Shown: in pieces, positions 1 to 8,716 of the stretch
How positions within the stretch are numbered: the stretch's first letter is position 1
Layout: every line of letters starts with the position of its first letter
NCBI GenBank assembly: GCA_910579955.1
Contig: CAJTWE010000021.1
Coordinates: 1-44,881, forward strand
DNA from: an uncultured Ruminococcus sp.
GTDB lineage: Bacteria > Bacillota > Clostridia > Oscillospirales > Ruminococcaceae
Length of the DNA stretch: 44,881 nucleotides
Direction of reading: 5' to 3'
Program-made: the position numbers and the translations under genes
Notes under the pieces: model-generated
The model's input: the letters and a program-made list of their open reading frames with translations, nothing else
Database searches by the model: none
What the model was told of the DNA's origin: nothing

Positions 1-56
1 GGTTCATTAGGGTGCTCTTGAAAACATCCTAAAATCTATTATACGAGGAAAATGAA

Positions 57-905
57 ATGCAGTTATTTGAATACATTGATATTTTAAAGCAGCCCTATGA
101 TATTTTTTATACGGATTCTGTTTATTCTTCTCTTCACTGGCATTATTATAGTGAGATCATTTATATAGTAAAAGGTTCTGTTACAATTACATGCAATAAT
201 CAAAAGTCCATTCTTAAAAAGGGCGATTTATGTTACATTTATCCATTACAGCTTCATGAATTTTCAAAAGCATATGACACAGAAGTGCAGTATGCTGTGT
301 TGAAATTTGATATTCACACGATAAATATCCCGCAGGCTTACATATCAAAAATTTATGATATTTTTATAAGAAGAACTCGTGAAACAGACTTTTGCATGAT
401 TATAGATAAAGAACAGCTTAATCAAGCCTATATTGATTCTTTGATTTGCCATACAATTAAAGAATATACAGACAAAAACGATTTTTATGCATTACAAGTA
501 CAATCTAATATTTATACACTATTGATAGAACTTGCAAGAAAGACTAAAAAAGAAACTGTCACTACAAAAGAAAATCACACCGATGTAGATTTTTCATTTT
601 ATCACATCCTTGAATATATTGATATACATTCTGGAGAACAGCTTGAAATTCGTGACCTAGCGGAAATGTGTCACATGAGTTATTCTCATTTTGCAAAGCT
701 TTTTCGTGAAAACTACGGACGCTCTTGTAAAGAATACATCACCTATATTCGATTAAACAAAGCACAAGATTTGCTTTTTCATACAGATTATGATTTGAAT
801 TATATCGCGCAGGAAACAGGATTTTTTGATTGCAGTCATTTTATACGAACTTATAAGAAGTGGAAAGGAATTACACCTAAGCAAGAAAGGATGAAACTTA
901 TTTAA
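57..905 (+). CDS. AraC-family transcriptional regulator
   Basis: The 282-residue protein has an N-terminal cupin-like sensor (about residues 15-95, with the HWHYYSEIIYIVKG and LQLHEF patterns of AraC arm domains) and a C-terminal pair of helix-turn-helix motifs (about 185-280). The second ends in the family signature, ITYIRLNKAQDLL followed by IAQETGFFDCSHFIRTYKKW and GITPKQ. Members bind a small ligand, often a sugar, and activate nearby operons. The start is preceded by GAGGAAAA. The usual target would be a neighbouring operon, but what lies left of position 1 is not visible. The subfamily is unknown. Confidence 0.9.
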   Translation: MQLFEYIDILKQPYDIFYTDSVYSSLHWHYYSEIIYIVKGSVTITCNNQKSILKKGDLCYIYPLQLHEFSKAYDTEVQYAVLKFDIHTINIPQAYISKIYDIFIRRTRETDFCMIIDKEQLNQAYIDSLICHTIKEYTDKNDFYALQVQSNIYTLLIELARKTKKETVTTKENHTDVDFSFYHILEYIDIHSGEQLEIRDLAEMCHMSYSHFAKLFRENYGRSCKEYITYIRLNKAQDLLFHTDYDLNYIAQETGFFDCSHFIRTYKKWKGITPKQERMKLI

Positions 906-1029
906 ATAAATACGGAACGGAAATTGATTTTGTAAAAAAGGAATTCCAGATAATAGAACTATTATCGCTGAACTGTGGGCAGATAAAAACATCATAAGAA
1001 CAACGCACAACACCCATTCATATACTGTA

Positions 1030-1051
1030 CTAAGCCTTAAAACAGGCTTAG
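1030..1051. other. Small inverted repeat
   Basis: CTAAGCC (1030-1036) and GGCTTAG (1045-1051) can form a 7-bp stem with an 8-base loop. It sits immediately before the ribosome site of the broken VWA gene and has no T-tract. It could be a weak terminator remnant or a translational element. The stretch 906-1029 holds no recognisable gene. Confidence 0.45.
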
Positions 1052-1057
1052 AAAGGA

Positions 1058-2439
1058 ATGACGCAAATAGGTGTAACCAATTCAAATAAAGAACTGAGTA
1101 CGACGCAAATTAATTGCGGCGATTCATTTAAGATAAGATTATCTTTGTCCGCAGAGCCGGACATTGTAGATAACCCAACAGATATTGTCTTGATTCTCGA
1201 TCGTTCCGGCAGTATGTCTGAAGTGCGATTGCAAATCTTAAAAGCGGAGCAAAAGCTTTTATTGATATCATTGATGAATCTACTGACGGAACACGGGATG
1301 GACAAATAGGCAGTGGCAGCCGTATCGGTATTGTCAGCTTTGCGACAACCGCTACACAGGATACGCAGCTGATCACTTCTGTTAATGATCTCAAAACAGC
1401 GGTTGATGATCTTTCTGCAAGTGGAAATACAAATCACGCAGATGCATTTACAAAGGCAAATGAACTTTTTGAACCTAATTCTACCAATGCCAAGGTGATG
1501 GTGATGTTCACTGATGGTATTACAACAGCAGGCGGAAACGCTGCCGCAGTAGCAGCGGCAGCAAAAGCGCAAGGTGTGATCATCTATGTAATAGGTCTTT
1601 CAGGAAACGGCGGTATTGATGAACAGGCGCTGCGTGAATGGGCATCGGATCCCGATTCTGCGTATGTGGCGATTACTCCAGACGATACGGAGCTTGAGGA
1701 TCTTTTTGAGGATCTTGCAAAAAACATTACAAGTCCAGGTGCAACGAATATTGAAATCACAGATACCGTGTCACCGTGCTTCCGTATTACAGCGGTATCC
1801 GCACCGACAAATGGCACAGCAAGTCTTCTTGATTCAAATACAGTACGCTGGAACATGGATGAGCTTGGTGTCACACAAAGCGAAGGTGCTGTACTGGAAT
1901 TTACGGTAAAGCATACGGGAACATGTTCTGGTACAGTTGAGGTAAATGAGTCAATCACCTACAGCGATGACGAAAATAATGTGGTGAATTTCCAAAATCC
2001 AGAATTGGCGGTAGACTGTGGAATCGTCATCATTCCGGAAAATTGTCCTGACCCGATTGCGCTCACTGTTGATGGCTGCGAGGATACCATAGAATTCGAT
2101 GCAGGCCAGCTGGGACTTGAATCCCTTGGACGTATTGTACAGCTTGATGTAACACTGCGCAATGTTTGTCCGAACAAAAGAGTAGCACTTGCAGTTCTGC
2201 TAAATGAGGTCGATAATGAAGGTAATGAGCACAAACGAGGCATGAAAGTTGTGACAGTGCCTGCACACACGGGAACTTCTTGCCGTGATGTGACTGTCCG
2301 TTGTATTAAATTTGTACTGCCCGAAAGTCTGGATTCAACAAAAACACCAGACTCCATGTGTGATGCCCGCAATCTCAAAGCTAGATTTATTGCAAATTAT
2401 ATTGACAATGATTTTGATTGCTGCGAGATTAAATTATAA
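1058..2439 (+). pseudogene. von Willebrand factor A (VWA) domain protein, frameshifted
   Basis: Two reading frames together make one protein. The first (1058-1222) gives an N-terminus ending in the MIDAS motif DRSGSM. The second (from 1222) continues SAIANLKSGAKAFIDIIDE, then the rest of the VWA fold (VMVMFTDGITTAGG), a DUF11-like beta domain and a Cys-containing C-terminal domain. One missing G at 1220/1221 explains the break: TCTGGAAGT would read M-S-G-S-A-I-A-N-L. Restored, the product would be about 460 residues, probably surface or spore related by family habit. The start is also odd: ATG 1058 directly abuts AAAGGA, while homologues as I remember them begin with Met at the residue encoded by ATA at 1067. 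Either a real pseudogene or a sequencing error. Confidence 0.8.
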
Positions 2440-2451
2440 AGCATAATTGCT

Positions 2452-2477
2452 TACCGGATACCCTGAGGTGTCCGGTA
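2452..2477. terminator. Hairpin after the VWA gene
   Basis: TACCGGATACC (2452-2462) pairs with GGTGTCCGGTA (2467-2477) around a CTGA loop, with one G-U pair. The T-tract is poor (CATATATTAT), so this is a weak terminator at best, placed 13 bases after the stop codon. Confidence 0.5.
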
Positions 2478-2498
2478 CATATATTATCTGATGAAATA

Positions 2499-2527
2499 TT
2501 GACATTTCATATTGCTTTTGTTATAAT
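2499..2527 (+). promoter_or_regulatory. Sigma-A promoter of the first GNAT gene
   Basis: TTGACA at 2499-2504, 17-base spacer, TATAAT at 2522-2527. Both boxes match the consensus perfectly. The spacer and downstream bases are almost the same as at 4086-4114 and 4631-4659. Confidence 0.85.
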
Positions 2528-2566
2528 AAACTCGTTAGCAAATCAGAATTCATGGAGGATGAAAAT

Positions 2567-3010
2567 TTGAAAATTATAGAGGTAAAAGACAGAACCGCAC
2601 CGTTGATAGAACAATTATTAAAAGTATGGGAAAATTCTGTAAGAGCAACACATCTCTTTTTATCAGAGGATGAAATTGAAAGTATTAAGAAGTATGTACC
2701 GCAAGCATTAACAGAAATACCCTATTTAATTATCATAGAAAACGAAAATCAAATTCCTGTTGGTTTTATGGGAATTGTAAAGCAGCATCTGGAAATGCTT
2801 TTTATTTCTAATGAAGAAAGAGGAAAAGGATTAGGCAAAGAATTGCTTAAATACGGAATAGAAAAATATTCGGTTAACGATTTAGCAGTTAATGAACAAA
2901 ATCCTCTTGCAAAAGGTTTCTATGAACACATTGGTTTTGAAGTTTACAAAAGAACAGAGTGTGACGAACAAGGAAATCCATATTCCCTTTTATATATGAG
3001 ATTAAAGTAA
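2567..3010 (+). CDS. GNAT family N-acetyltransferase
   Basis: The product is 147 residues from TTG at 2567, which lies 8 bases after GGAGG. An ATG at 2552 in the same frame would add five residues but lies before that ribosome site. The acetyl-CoA pyrophosphate loop is visible as NEERGKGLGKELLKYG, followed by the late beta-strand and helix ALAVNEQNPLAKGFYEHIGFEVYKR, typical of single-domain GNAT enzymes. The acceptor substrate cannot be read from sequence. It has its own consensus promoter and no partner gene. Confidence 0.85.
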   Translation: MKIIEVKDRTAPLIEQLLKVWENSVRATHLFLSEDEIESIKKYVPQALTEIPYLIIIENENQIPVGFMGIVKQHLEMLFISNEERGKGLGKELLKYGIEKYSVNDLAVNEQNPLAKGFYEHIGFEVYKRTECDEQGNPYSLLYMRLK

Positions 3011-3169
3011 ATAAATACACCATAAATAGTTTTTTCTTTAAGGAATATATTTTTTATAATACTCCTTAACTCATCCGCAACCTCCCATGATAGCAGAAAA
3101 AACGCTGCAATCAAATATAACTTGATTCAGTTTGAATTGCACTTAAATATAATTTTTGAGGTATTTATA

Positions 3170-3607
3170 ATGGTTAGAGAAATTAAATCATCAGAATTAA
3201 ATAAATTGCTTGAATTGTATCTGAATCTTCATGAACAATCTATACCAAAGGCAACAGAACACTTAAAAAACACTTGGAATACTATTATTAATGATACTAA
3301 TCACCATATTATTGTAAAAGAGGTCGACGAAAAAATAGTATCATCTTGTGTCTGCGTTATTATACCCAATCTTACTAGAGGTATAAGACCATATGCATTT
3401 ATAGAAAATGTAGTTACACATTCGGACTATAGAAACCACGGATATGCTACTGAATGTTTAAAATACGCAAAAGGCATAGCAGAACGTGAAAACTGTTATA
3501 AAATGATGTTACTCACAGGTTCAAAGAAAGAATCAACTTTAAAGTTTTATGAAGGTGCAGGATATAACAGTTCTGACAAGACAGCATTTATTCAATGGCT
3601 TGAATAG
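3170..3607 (+). CDS. GNAT family N-acetyltransferase
   Basis: A second GNAT protein, 145 residues from ATG 3170, which has GAGG 8 bases upstream; the frame is open further up to 3122 but without a ribosome site. Motif A reads VVTHSDYRNHGYATECLKYAKGIAE and motif B reads TLKFYEGAGY. The R/QxxGxG/A loop is RNHGYA, so the CoA site is intact. Substrate unknown. The 160-base spacer before it shows no clear promoter, so it may depend on read-through from 2499. Confidence 0.8.
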   Translation: MVREIKSSELNKLLELYLNLHEQSIPKATEHLKNTWNTIINDTNHHIIVKEVDEKIVSSCVCVIIPNLTRGIRPYAFIENVVTHSDYRNHGYATECLKYAKGIAERENCYKMMLLTGSKKESTLKFYEGAGYNSSDKTAFIQWLE

Positions 3608-3676
3608 ATGTATTTTCAGTTTATTCATAGTCCTCCCCTGATAATAAGTAAAAATGCTGAATATTAGGATATAAAA

Positions 3677-3994
3677 ATGAAAAATTCAAATTACAAACTA
3701 ACAATTGTTCTTGCTTATGCAAATAGGTATCTGTATCCTATATTGCTTTTAGCATCTTTGGTTTTTGAAAACTTTCTCATATCTGGGATAGCATTCTTGA
3801 TTTTTGCAATATATGAATTAGTTGGGTATATATGCAAATGGAAGCATATTTTCTGTTCTTATCAAAATGCTTATCATAAAAAAATGACTCCAAACAATAT
3901 AAATTGGAGCTTAGTAAGAAAATCAGATGCATATGGCATACCTGCTTTTTTCGGTATATGCGGTATACTATCAATCATTATCTATTATTTTTGA
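3677..3994 (+). CDS. Small hypothetical membrane protein
   Basis: This is a 105-residue protein with about three hydrophobic segments: residues 15-30, 31-50 (ENFLISGIAFLIFAIYELVG) and 90-105 (FFGICGILSIIIYYF). The central part is basic and polar. I do not recognise the family. It lies between two acetyltransferase genes and an SRPBCC gene, each a short unit, so context gives no function. Confidence 0.6.
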   Translation: MKNSNYKLTIVLAYANRYLYPILLLASLVFENFLISGIAFLIFAIYELVGYICKWKHIFCSYQNAYHKKMTPNNINWSLVRKSDAYGIPAFFGICGILSIIIYYF

Positions 3995-4085
3995 TTGGAT
4001 TTTGTTATAATATAACTTAATTTAGGTTAAATCGCACCTATATATCATTTTCATTGCCATCATAGTATTTTTCCTTATCGGAACA

Positions 4086-4114
4086 TTGACATTTCATCTT
4101 GTTCTTGCTATAAT
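4086..4114 (+). promoter_or_regulatory. Sigma-A promoter of the SRPBCC gene
   Basis: TTGACA 4086-4091, 17-base spacer, TATAAT 4109-4114. Similarity to the 2499 promoter continues downstream through AATAAACTC and CAAATCGGAA. Confidence 0.85.
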
Positions 4115-4154
4115 AAACTCATAAACAAATCGGAACTTAAAAGGGTGGGTAAAA

Positions 4155-4550
4155 ATGGCGATTTCAAATATAAATGCAATTATCAGTAAGGATATTCATA
4201 AAGTTTGGGATATTGTTTTAGCTGTTGATAAATATAGCACATGGCGAAGTGATTTAAGCAAAACAGAAGTAATAAATGACAAGCAATTTGTTGAGTATAC
4301 AAAAGAGGGATATGCTACTACATTTACTGTTACTATGGTAGAACCATATAAGCGATGGGAGTTTGATATAGAAAATAGCAATATGAAAGGTCATTGGATT
4401 GGTGTTTTTACCTCCAAAGGAAATGAAACTCAAATTGACCTTACAGAAAATGTAATGCCTAAAAAGTGGTTTATGAAACCCTTTGTAAAATCTTATTTGA
4501 AAAAGCAACAAATGCAATTTATTCTTGATTTAAAGAAAGTATTGGAATAA
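4155..4550 (+). CDS. SRPBCC (START-like) family protein
   Basis: This 131-residue protein has the polyketide cyclase / SRPBCC pattern. It opens with a helix and strand (INAIISKDIHKVWDIVLAV) and a YSTWRSDLSKTEV turn, then alternating strands (EYTKEGYATTFTVTMVEPYKRWEFDIEN), and ends in a long C-terminal helix (LKKQQMQFILDLKKVLE). Such small helix-grip proteins hold hydrophobic ligands; many have no known role. The ribosome site is AAAAGGGTGGG. It is a single-gene unit with its own promoter and a terminator 30 bases after the stop. Confidence 0.75.
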   Translation: MAISNINAIISKDIHKVWDIVLAVDKYSTWRSDLSKTEVINDKQFVEYTKEGYATTFTVTMVEPYKRWEFDIENSNMKGHWIGVFTSKGNETQIDLTENVMPKKWFMKPFVKSYLKKQQMQFILDLKKVLE

Positions 4551-4581
4551 CAAATTCCATCCTATCATCAAGAATATATAA

Positions 4582-4619
4582 ATATCCCGTGGTGCATTTT
4601 CTTCACGGGATATATTTTT
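4582..4619 (+). terminator. Rho-independent terminator
   Basis: ATATCCCGTG (4582-4591) pairs perfectly with CACGGGATAT (4604-4613), followed by ATTTTTA. It closes the SRPBCC transcript. Confidence 0.8.
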
Positions 4620-4630
4620 ATATCATAACG

Positions 4631-4659
4631 TTGACATTTCATCTGCTTTTTGTTATAAT
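4631..4659 (+). promoter_or_regulatory. Sigma-A promoter of the third GNAT gene
   Basis: TTGACA 4631-4636, 17-base spacer, TATAAT 4654-4659. Third member of the near-identical promoter set in this region. Confidence 0.85.
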
Positions 4660-4692
4660 AAACTCATATTTTTTGCGAAGGAATGATTAATA

Positions 4693-5226
4693 ATGATAAT
4701 AGAAACGGAAAGATTAATTCTAAGAAAATGGACAAACGAAGATGCAGAAAGCTTATTTGAATATGCTAAGAATCCTAATGTTGGTCCAATGGCAGGATGG
4801 CCGCCACATAGAAGCGCTCAGGAAAGCAGAGAAGTAATTGCTAATGTTCTTAATGGTGCGGAATGTTACGCAATTTGTGAAAAAGGCAATAATACAGCAA
4901 TTGGAGCTGTTGAGCTAAAACTCAATGGGCATAGTGATATGACTAAAAAAGATGATGAATGTGAACTCGGCTATTGGCTTGGAGAACCATTCTGGGGCAA
5001 AGGTTATATGCCCGAAGCAGCAAATGCCCTTTTGAAAAGAGCTTTTGAAGAACTTTATATGACAACTGTTTGGTGTGGATACTATGATGGAAATCAAAAG
5101 TCAAAAAGGGTTAATGAAAAGCTGGGATTTGAATATCATCATTCTGAAGAAATGCCTGTACCTCTTCTTAATGAGAAAAGAATTGGACACGCCACTTTTA
5201 TTACAAAAAAAACAATGGGAAAGTAG
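4693..5226 (+). CDS. GNAT family N-acetyltransferase (RimJ/RimL type)
   Basis: The 177-residue protein begins MIIETERLILRKWTNEDAESLF, the hallmark opening of RimJ/RimL-like acetyltransferases. It continues with ELGYWLGEPFWGKGYMPEAANALLKRAFEEL (strand 4, CoA loop and helix) and NQKSKRVNEKLGFEYH. Family members acetylate protein N-termini or small molecules. Nothing here identifies the acceptor. The next gene starts 39 bases later and may be cotranscribed. Confidence 0.85.
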   Translation: MIIETERLILRKWTNEDAESLFEYAKNPNVGPMAGWPPHRSAQESREVIANVLNGAECYAICEKGNNTAIGAVELKLNGHSDMTKKDDECELGYWLGEPFWGKGYMPEAANALLKRAFEELYMTTVWCGYYDGNQKSKRVNEKLGFEYHHSEEMPVPLLNEKRIGHATFITKKTMGK

Positions 5227-5264
5227 ATAAATTCAAGTTTAACAATATGATAGCAGGTGATTAA

Positions 5265-5846
5265 ATGAATTTGAAAAAAGTTGCAGCAGTATGCATGCTT
5301 ATAATTATGTCAGCTGCATTTCAAGGCTGTGCAGATATAGCAGATATAAAAGATAAAATAAAAGATGAATTTTCCAATTTTAAAAAATCTGTAGAAGAAC
5401 ATAAAAATGCAGAATATAGAAGTGCACAAAAGGAAGCTGAATTTCTGGTTGATGCGATAGAAAGAAAAGATGCGCAGGCAATTAAAGATAAGTTTTCTCC
5501 CTATGCTCAAAGCAATATCGACAATCTGGATGCAAAAATCGACCGTTTGATTGAAGAGTTTCCGGGATGGAATGATGATTATGAAATAACGGATACTATG
5601 GAGCGCTGGTCAAATCATGGTAAGATAACATATATGCTGACACCTTCTTTTGACTTTGACGTAGACGATATATCATATCGCATGCGAATTATCTATTATA
5701 CAGAATCAGATGAAGATGAGTCGAAGTTAGGCTATTATTCTATTCAGATATTTGAAAGATTTAATTATGAATATTCGAGTGATGTTTATATGCATGGTGT
5801 AAATGATGAGCCGGATATTTTACTATGGGATTATACAAAGGACTAA
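5265..5846 (+). CDS. DUF5104-like lipoprotein
   Basis: The 193-residue protein has a lipoprotein signal: charged MNLKK, a hydrophobic stretch and the lipobox-like AAFQGC with Cys at residue 22. The mature part is highly charged, starting with a helical KDKIKDEFSNFKKSVEEHKN segment. The following AQKEAEFLVDAIERKDAQAIKDKFSPYAQ resembles DUF5104, whose role is unknown. The product should sit on the outer face of the membrane. It has no promoter of its own and ends at a strong terminator. Confidence 0.7.
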   Translation: MNLKKVAAVCMLIIMSAAFQGCADIADIKDKIKDEFSNFKKSVEEHKNAEYRSAQKEAEFLVDAIERKDAQAIKDKFSPYAQSNIDNLDAKIDRLIEEFPGWNDDYEITDTMERWSNHGKITYMLTPSFDFDVDDISYRMRIIYYTESDEDESKLGYYSIQIFERFNYEYSSDVYMHGVNDEPDILLWDYTKD

Positions 5847-5878
5847 TAAATTACGAATTTAATATGTATTTATGCAAG

Positions 5879-5919
5879 AGTAACAGAGTGTCAAAAAGCA
5901 CTCTGTTACTTGTTTTTTT
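5879..5919 (+). terminator. Strong rho-independent terminator
   Basis: AGTAACAGAGTG (5879-5890) pairs perfectly with CACTCTGTTACT (5899-5910), then a run of seven T at 5913-5919. Confidence 0.92.
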
Positions 5920-5940
5920 CTTGAAACACTTCTAAATGCC

Positions 5941-5969
5941 TTGAAAAAACTAATGATTTGCTGTATAAT
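5941..5969 (+). promoter_or_regulatory. Promoter of the glycosidase-LRR operon
   Basis: TTGAAA 5941-5946, 17-base spacer, TATAAT 5964-5969. It lies 72 bases before the glycosidase start codon. Confidence 0.75.
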
Positions 5970-6040
5970 AAAATAAAACGTTATAACAAGGCTTAACAAT
6001 GTTTAGTTGCCTTTAAAGTATTATATGAGGTGAATCGTAA

Positions 6041-8677
6041 ATGAAAAAAATTCGTTTGCTTGCTTGCGCAGCAGCTACTGCATACTGTATGTCCATTGTA
6101 TCTACAATTCCAGCAGATTCTCAAGAGAGAGAATCGACACTACTGGATATTTCACAATTTTCTGTTATGGATGAAAATCTGGTATATCTGAGTGCAGATT
6201 ATTTGAATGATGCTTCCGTGTTATTTGATGACCAAGACAAAGTCCCCTCGTATGTCACACAATTGGATGTGGGAAAAGAATTGTGGAATGCAACATCCCG
6301 CACAAATTGGAAACCCAATCTGCAACCAGAATACGGAGAAGATTCTTTTTACATAGATCTGGGCGCAAATTATGTAATTACAGGTATCTGTTTTCTTGAC
6401 GCAAATGGTAGTCAGGATTGGACTGTTGAATATGGCGAACCTTTCGCATGGCAAACTTTGACACAATTTACAACCGATCAATATATGGTATGGCGGAGCG
6501 CTGTACCTGCGGAGAGTCATACTACACGTTATCTGCGGTTTTCCACTGCCTGCGGAGACAGCGGCGTAAGTGAAATTGCATTGTATGGGTATCAAGTATC
6601 AGAGCTGACAGAGGAACAAAAGGCGAAAACTGCTGCAAAGCCTTCCGGCAGCGAAAAAACATACTTGACTGCCGGACAGAAAATCGGTTTCAATGCCTTT
6701 ATTGACGATCCAATGACGGCAATTGCGGCAGCCGGAAATGTACGTGAATACCACAATTTCAGTTGGCTTTTGGATGAAAACGGCAAGGTCAAGTTCACTC
6801 AGGGAACTTGGGGCGATATGGATAGCTACTACGAATCAATGAAAATGCAAAACATCAGCATTATTCCCTGTTTTCAGGGTGGTAGCTCCGTTGTATCAGG
6901 CAGCACTCCCCCACCGGAAATTCCCACAGCAGCAGGTGCAGATACTACAGATCCATCAAGCTATGCTGTTCATGCTCAGGCAATGTATCAGGTTGCCGCA
7001 AGATACGGCAGCAACACAGAAATTGACTCTGCAACCTTGAATGTTACTGATGGCAGCGAAGAAAAAGTCGGTTTGGGACTTCTAAATGCAGTAGAAAACT
7101 CCAACGAACCAAACAAAACATGGGGCGGCAAGGCGAATTATTTTACGCCATATGAATTGGCTGCCATGTGTTCTGCCGATTATGACGGACATGAAGGAAC
7201 AATATCCAATGCCGGTGTCAAAACAGCTGATCCTGATTTTAAACTTGCGGTAGGCGGATTGCTGACAAATGCTTCTGTTCTGGATTATCTTTCGGAGATG
7301 AAGCTTTGGTTTGATTACAACCGTTCAGATGGAAAATTCACAGTAGATATCATAAATATCCATCTCGGTCCAGATATCACAGATCCGGAAATTTCAGGTA
7401 TGGTCAAAAAAATTGGGGAGATTCAGGCTTGGATTGATGAAAATGCACCGGGAACTGAATTGTGGATCTCGGAGTTTGAAGTACCTATGGCTGATTGCGA
7501 GATTGAGGGTATTGACAATCACGAGAATGAAACATATCAGCTTCGTTATGCCCAGCGTGTTGCAAGAACATATCTCACAGCCATTGGCGCAGGCGTAGAT
7601 CGTGTGACAAAATTTCAGCTGCGAGATGAAAGCAGCGGTGTCTATGCCGATTCAGGATTAGTTACAGAAAAGGGCAAATGGGATAAAAAGCTTGCATGGT
7701 ATTATGTTTCCTGCATGACAACAGTGTTGGAACATTCGGATCTTATTTCTACATCAATGGAAAACGGAATTTGTTGTGATACATTTACAGACCGCAGCAA
7801 TGGAGATACAATTTATTGCCTGTGGTCACCGACTTCAGACGAAACAACTATTCCAGACTATGCCGTTTCTGTGGGCAATGCTAATCATGCTTATCTGACC
7901 ACTCCCGGTACTTATGCTGAGGGTATTACAACAGAACTAGAAATCAGTGGTGGAAATGTTTCTGTTGATATTTCTGAAACGCCTGTATTTCTTACTATTT
8001 CCGGACAAAAACAAACGATTATCAATGGCAAAGGGCAGTACATTAAGCCGCAATCCATATGCCTTAGCAGTGATGACAGCACAGAGAAATGCGATTTATC
8101 GGCAGCACCTTCTAATAGTACTTTGAATCAATTCTATCGGATGTTTGATGAACCAGGTACAATGCCGCAGTTTTATTATAGTGATATTTCTACTCTGGAA
8201 GCGCCGAAAACAAATGTTACAGCTTCCGGCGTTACTTGTTATGTGACTTTGGATGCGCCGTACGTTCTGAGCGGATTTGGTGTTTATGATACTTTCGGAA
8301 CGGGCAGTCTGAAAATCTATGATGCCAACACAGATACACTGTTGTGGTCCAGTGACATGGGTGGCTATATGTATCGCAATATTTCTATGATTGAAAAAAG
8401 TCATCCCACCGACAAGCTGAAAATTGTTAAGGGCGGCGGTGACCTGAATGAACTCGCCATATATGGATATCCTGCACCTGAGGAAAAAATAGTGCCTGGT
8501 GACGTGAATGCCGACGGTGAATTCAGTATTTCTGATATCGTGGTGATGCAAAAGTGGATACTTGCTGTGCCGGATGTAAAACTTTCAGATTGGAAAGCAG
8601 GCGATCTATGCGAGGATAATGTTATAAATATCTTTGATCTCTGTATAATGAAACAGATGCTGCTCAAAGATCAGTGA
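6041..8677 (+). CDS. Secreted clan GH-A-like glycosidase with dockerin
   Basis: The 878-residue protein starts with a signal peptide (about 1-27). A discoidin-like beta domain follows (about 95-185, ending LRFSTACGDSGVSEIALYGYQ), then a TIM-barrel-like region (about 210-570). Two acidic residues fit clan GH-A retaining enzymes: E356 in ENSNEPN (acid/base) and E478 in ELWISEFE (nucleophile). A second discoidin-like domain spans about 690-810, and a type I dockerin about 819-875 (GDVNADGEFSISDIVVMQKW and DWKAGDLCEDN). The dockerin would attach the enzyme to a cellulosome-like scaffold. The GH family (39-like or another) and the sugar cannot be settled by eye. The LRR-dockerin gene follows after 39 bases. 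Confidence 0.75.
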   Translation: MKKIRLLACAAATAYCMSIVSTIPADSQERESTLLDISQFSVMDENLVYLSADYLNDASVLFDDQDKVPSYVTQLDVGKELWNATSRTNWKPNLQPEYGEDSFYIDLGANYVITGICFLDANGSQDWTVEYGEPFAWQTLTQFTTDQYMVWRSAVPAESHTTRYLRFSTACGDSGVSEIALYGYQVSELTEEQKAKTAAKPSGSEKTYLTAGQKIGFNAFIDDPMTAIAAAGNVREYHNFSWLLDENGKVKFTQGTWGDMDSYYESMKMQNISIIPCFQGGSSVVSGSTPPPEIPTAAGADTTDPSSYAVHAQAMYQVAARYGSNTEIDSATLNVTDGSEEKVGLGLLNAVENSNEPNKTWGGKANYFTPYELAAMCSADYDGHEGTISNAGVKTADPDFKLAVGGLLTNASVLDYLSEMKLWFDYNRSDGKFTVDIINIHLGPDITDPEISGMVKKIGEIQAWIDENAPGTELWISEFEVPMADCEIEGIDNHENETYQLRYAQRVARTYLTAIGAGVDRVTKFQLRDESSGVYADSGLVTEKGKWDKKLAWYYVSCMTTVLEHSDLISTSMENGICCDTFTDRSNGDTIYCLWSPTSDETTIPDYAVSVGNANHAYLTTPGTYAEGITTELEISGGNVSVDISETPVFLTISGQKQTIINGKGQYIKPQSICLSSDDSTEKCDLSAAPSNSTLNQFYRMFDEPGTMPQFYYSDISTLEAPKTNVTASGVTCYVTLDAPYVLSGFGVYDTFGTGSLKIYDANTDTLLWSSDMGGYMYRNISMIEKSHPTDKLKIVKGGGDLNELAIYGYPAPEEKIVPGDVNADGEFSISDIVVMQKWILAVPDVKLSDWKAGDLCEDNVINIFDLCIMKQMLLKDQ

Positions 8678-8716
8678 GATACTGAAAAATAAATATTTAT
8701 ACAGGAGGATTTTAAA

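Noticed and set aside
753..1572. Reverse-strand open frames opposite the AraC and VWA genes
   Set aside because: They lack ribosome sites and recognisable domains and overlap genes with clear families; they are shadows.
2499..5226. Integron-like cassette array of small genes
   Set aside because: No attC-like inverted elements after the genes, no integrase, and each gene group has its own promoter, unlike typical cassettes.
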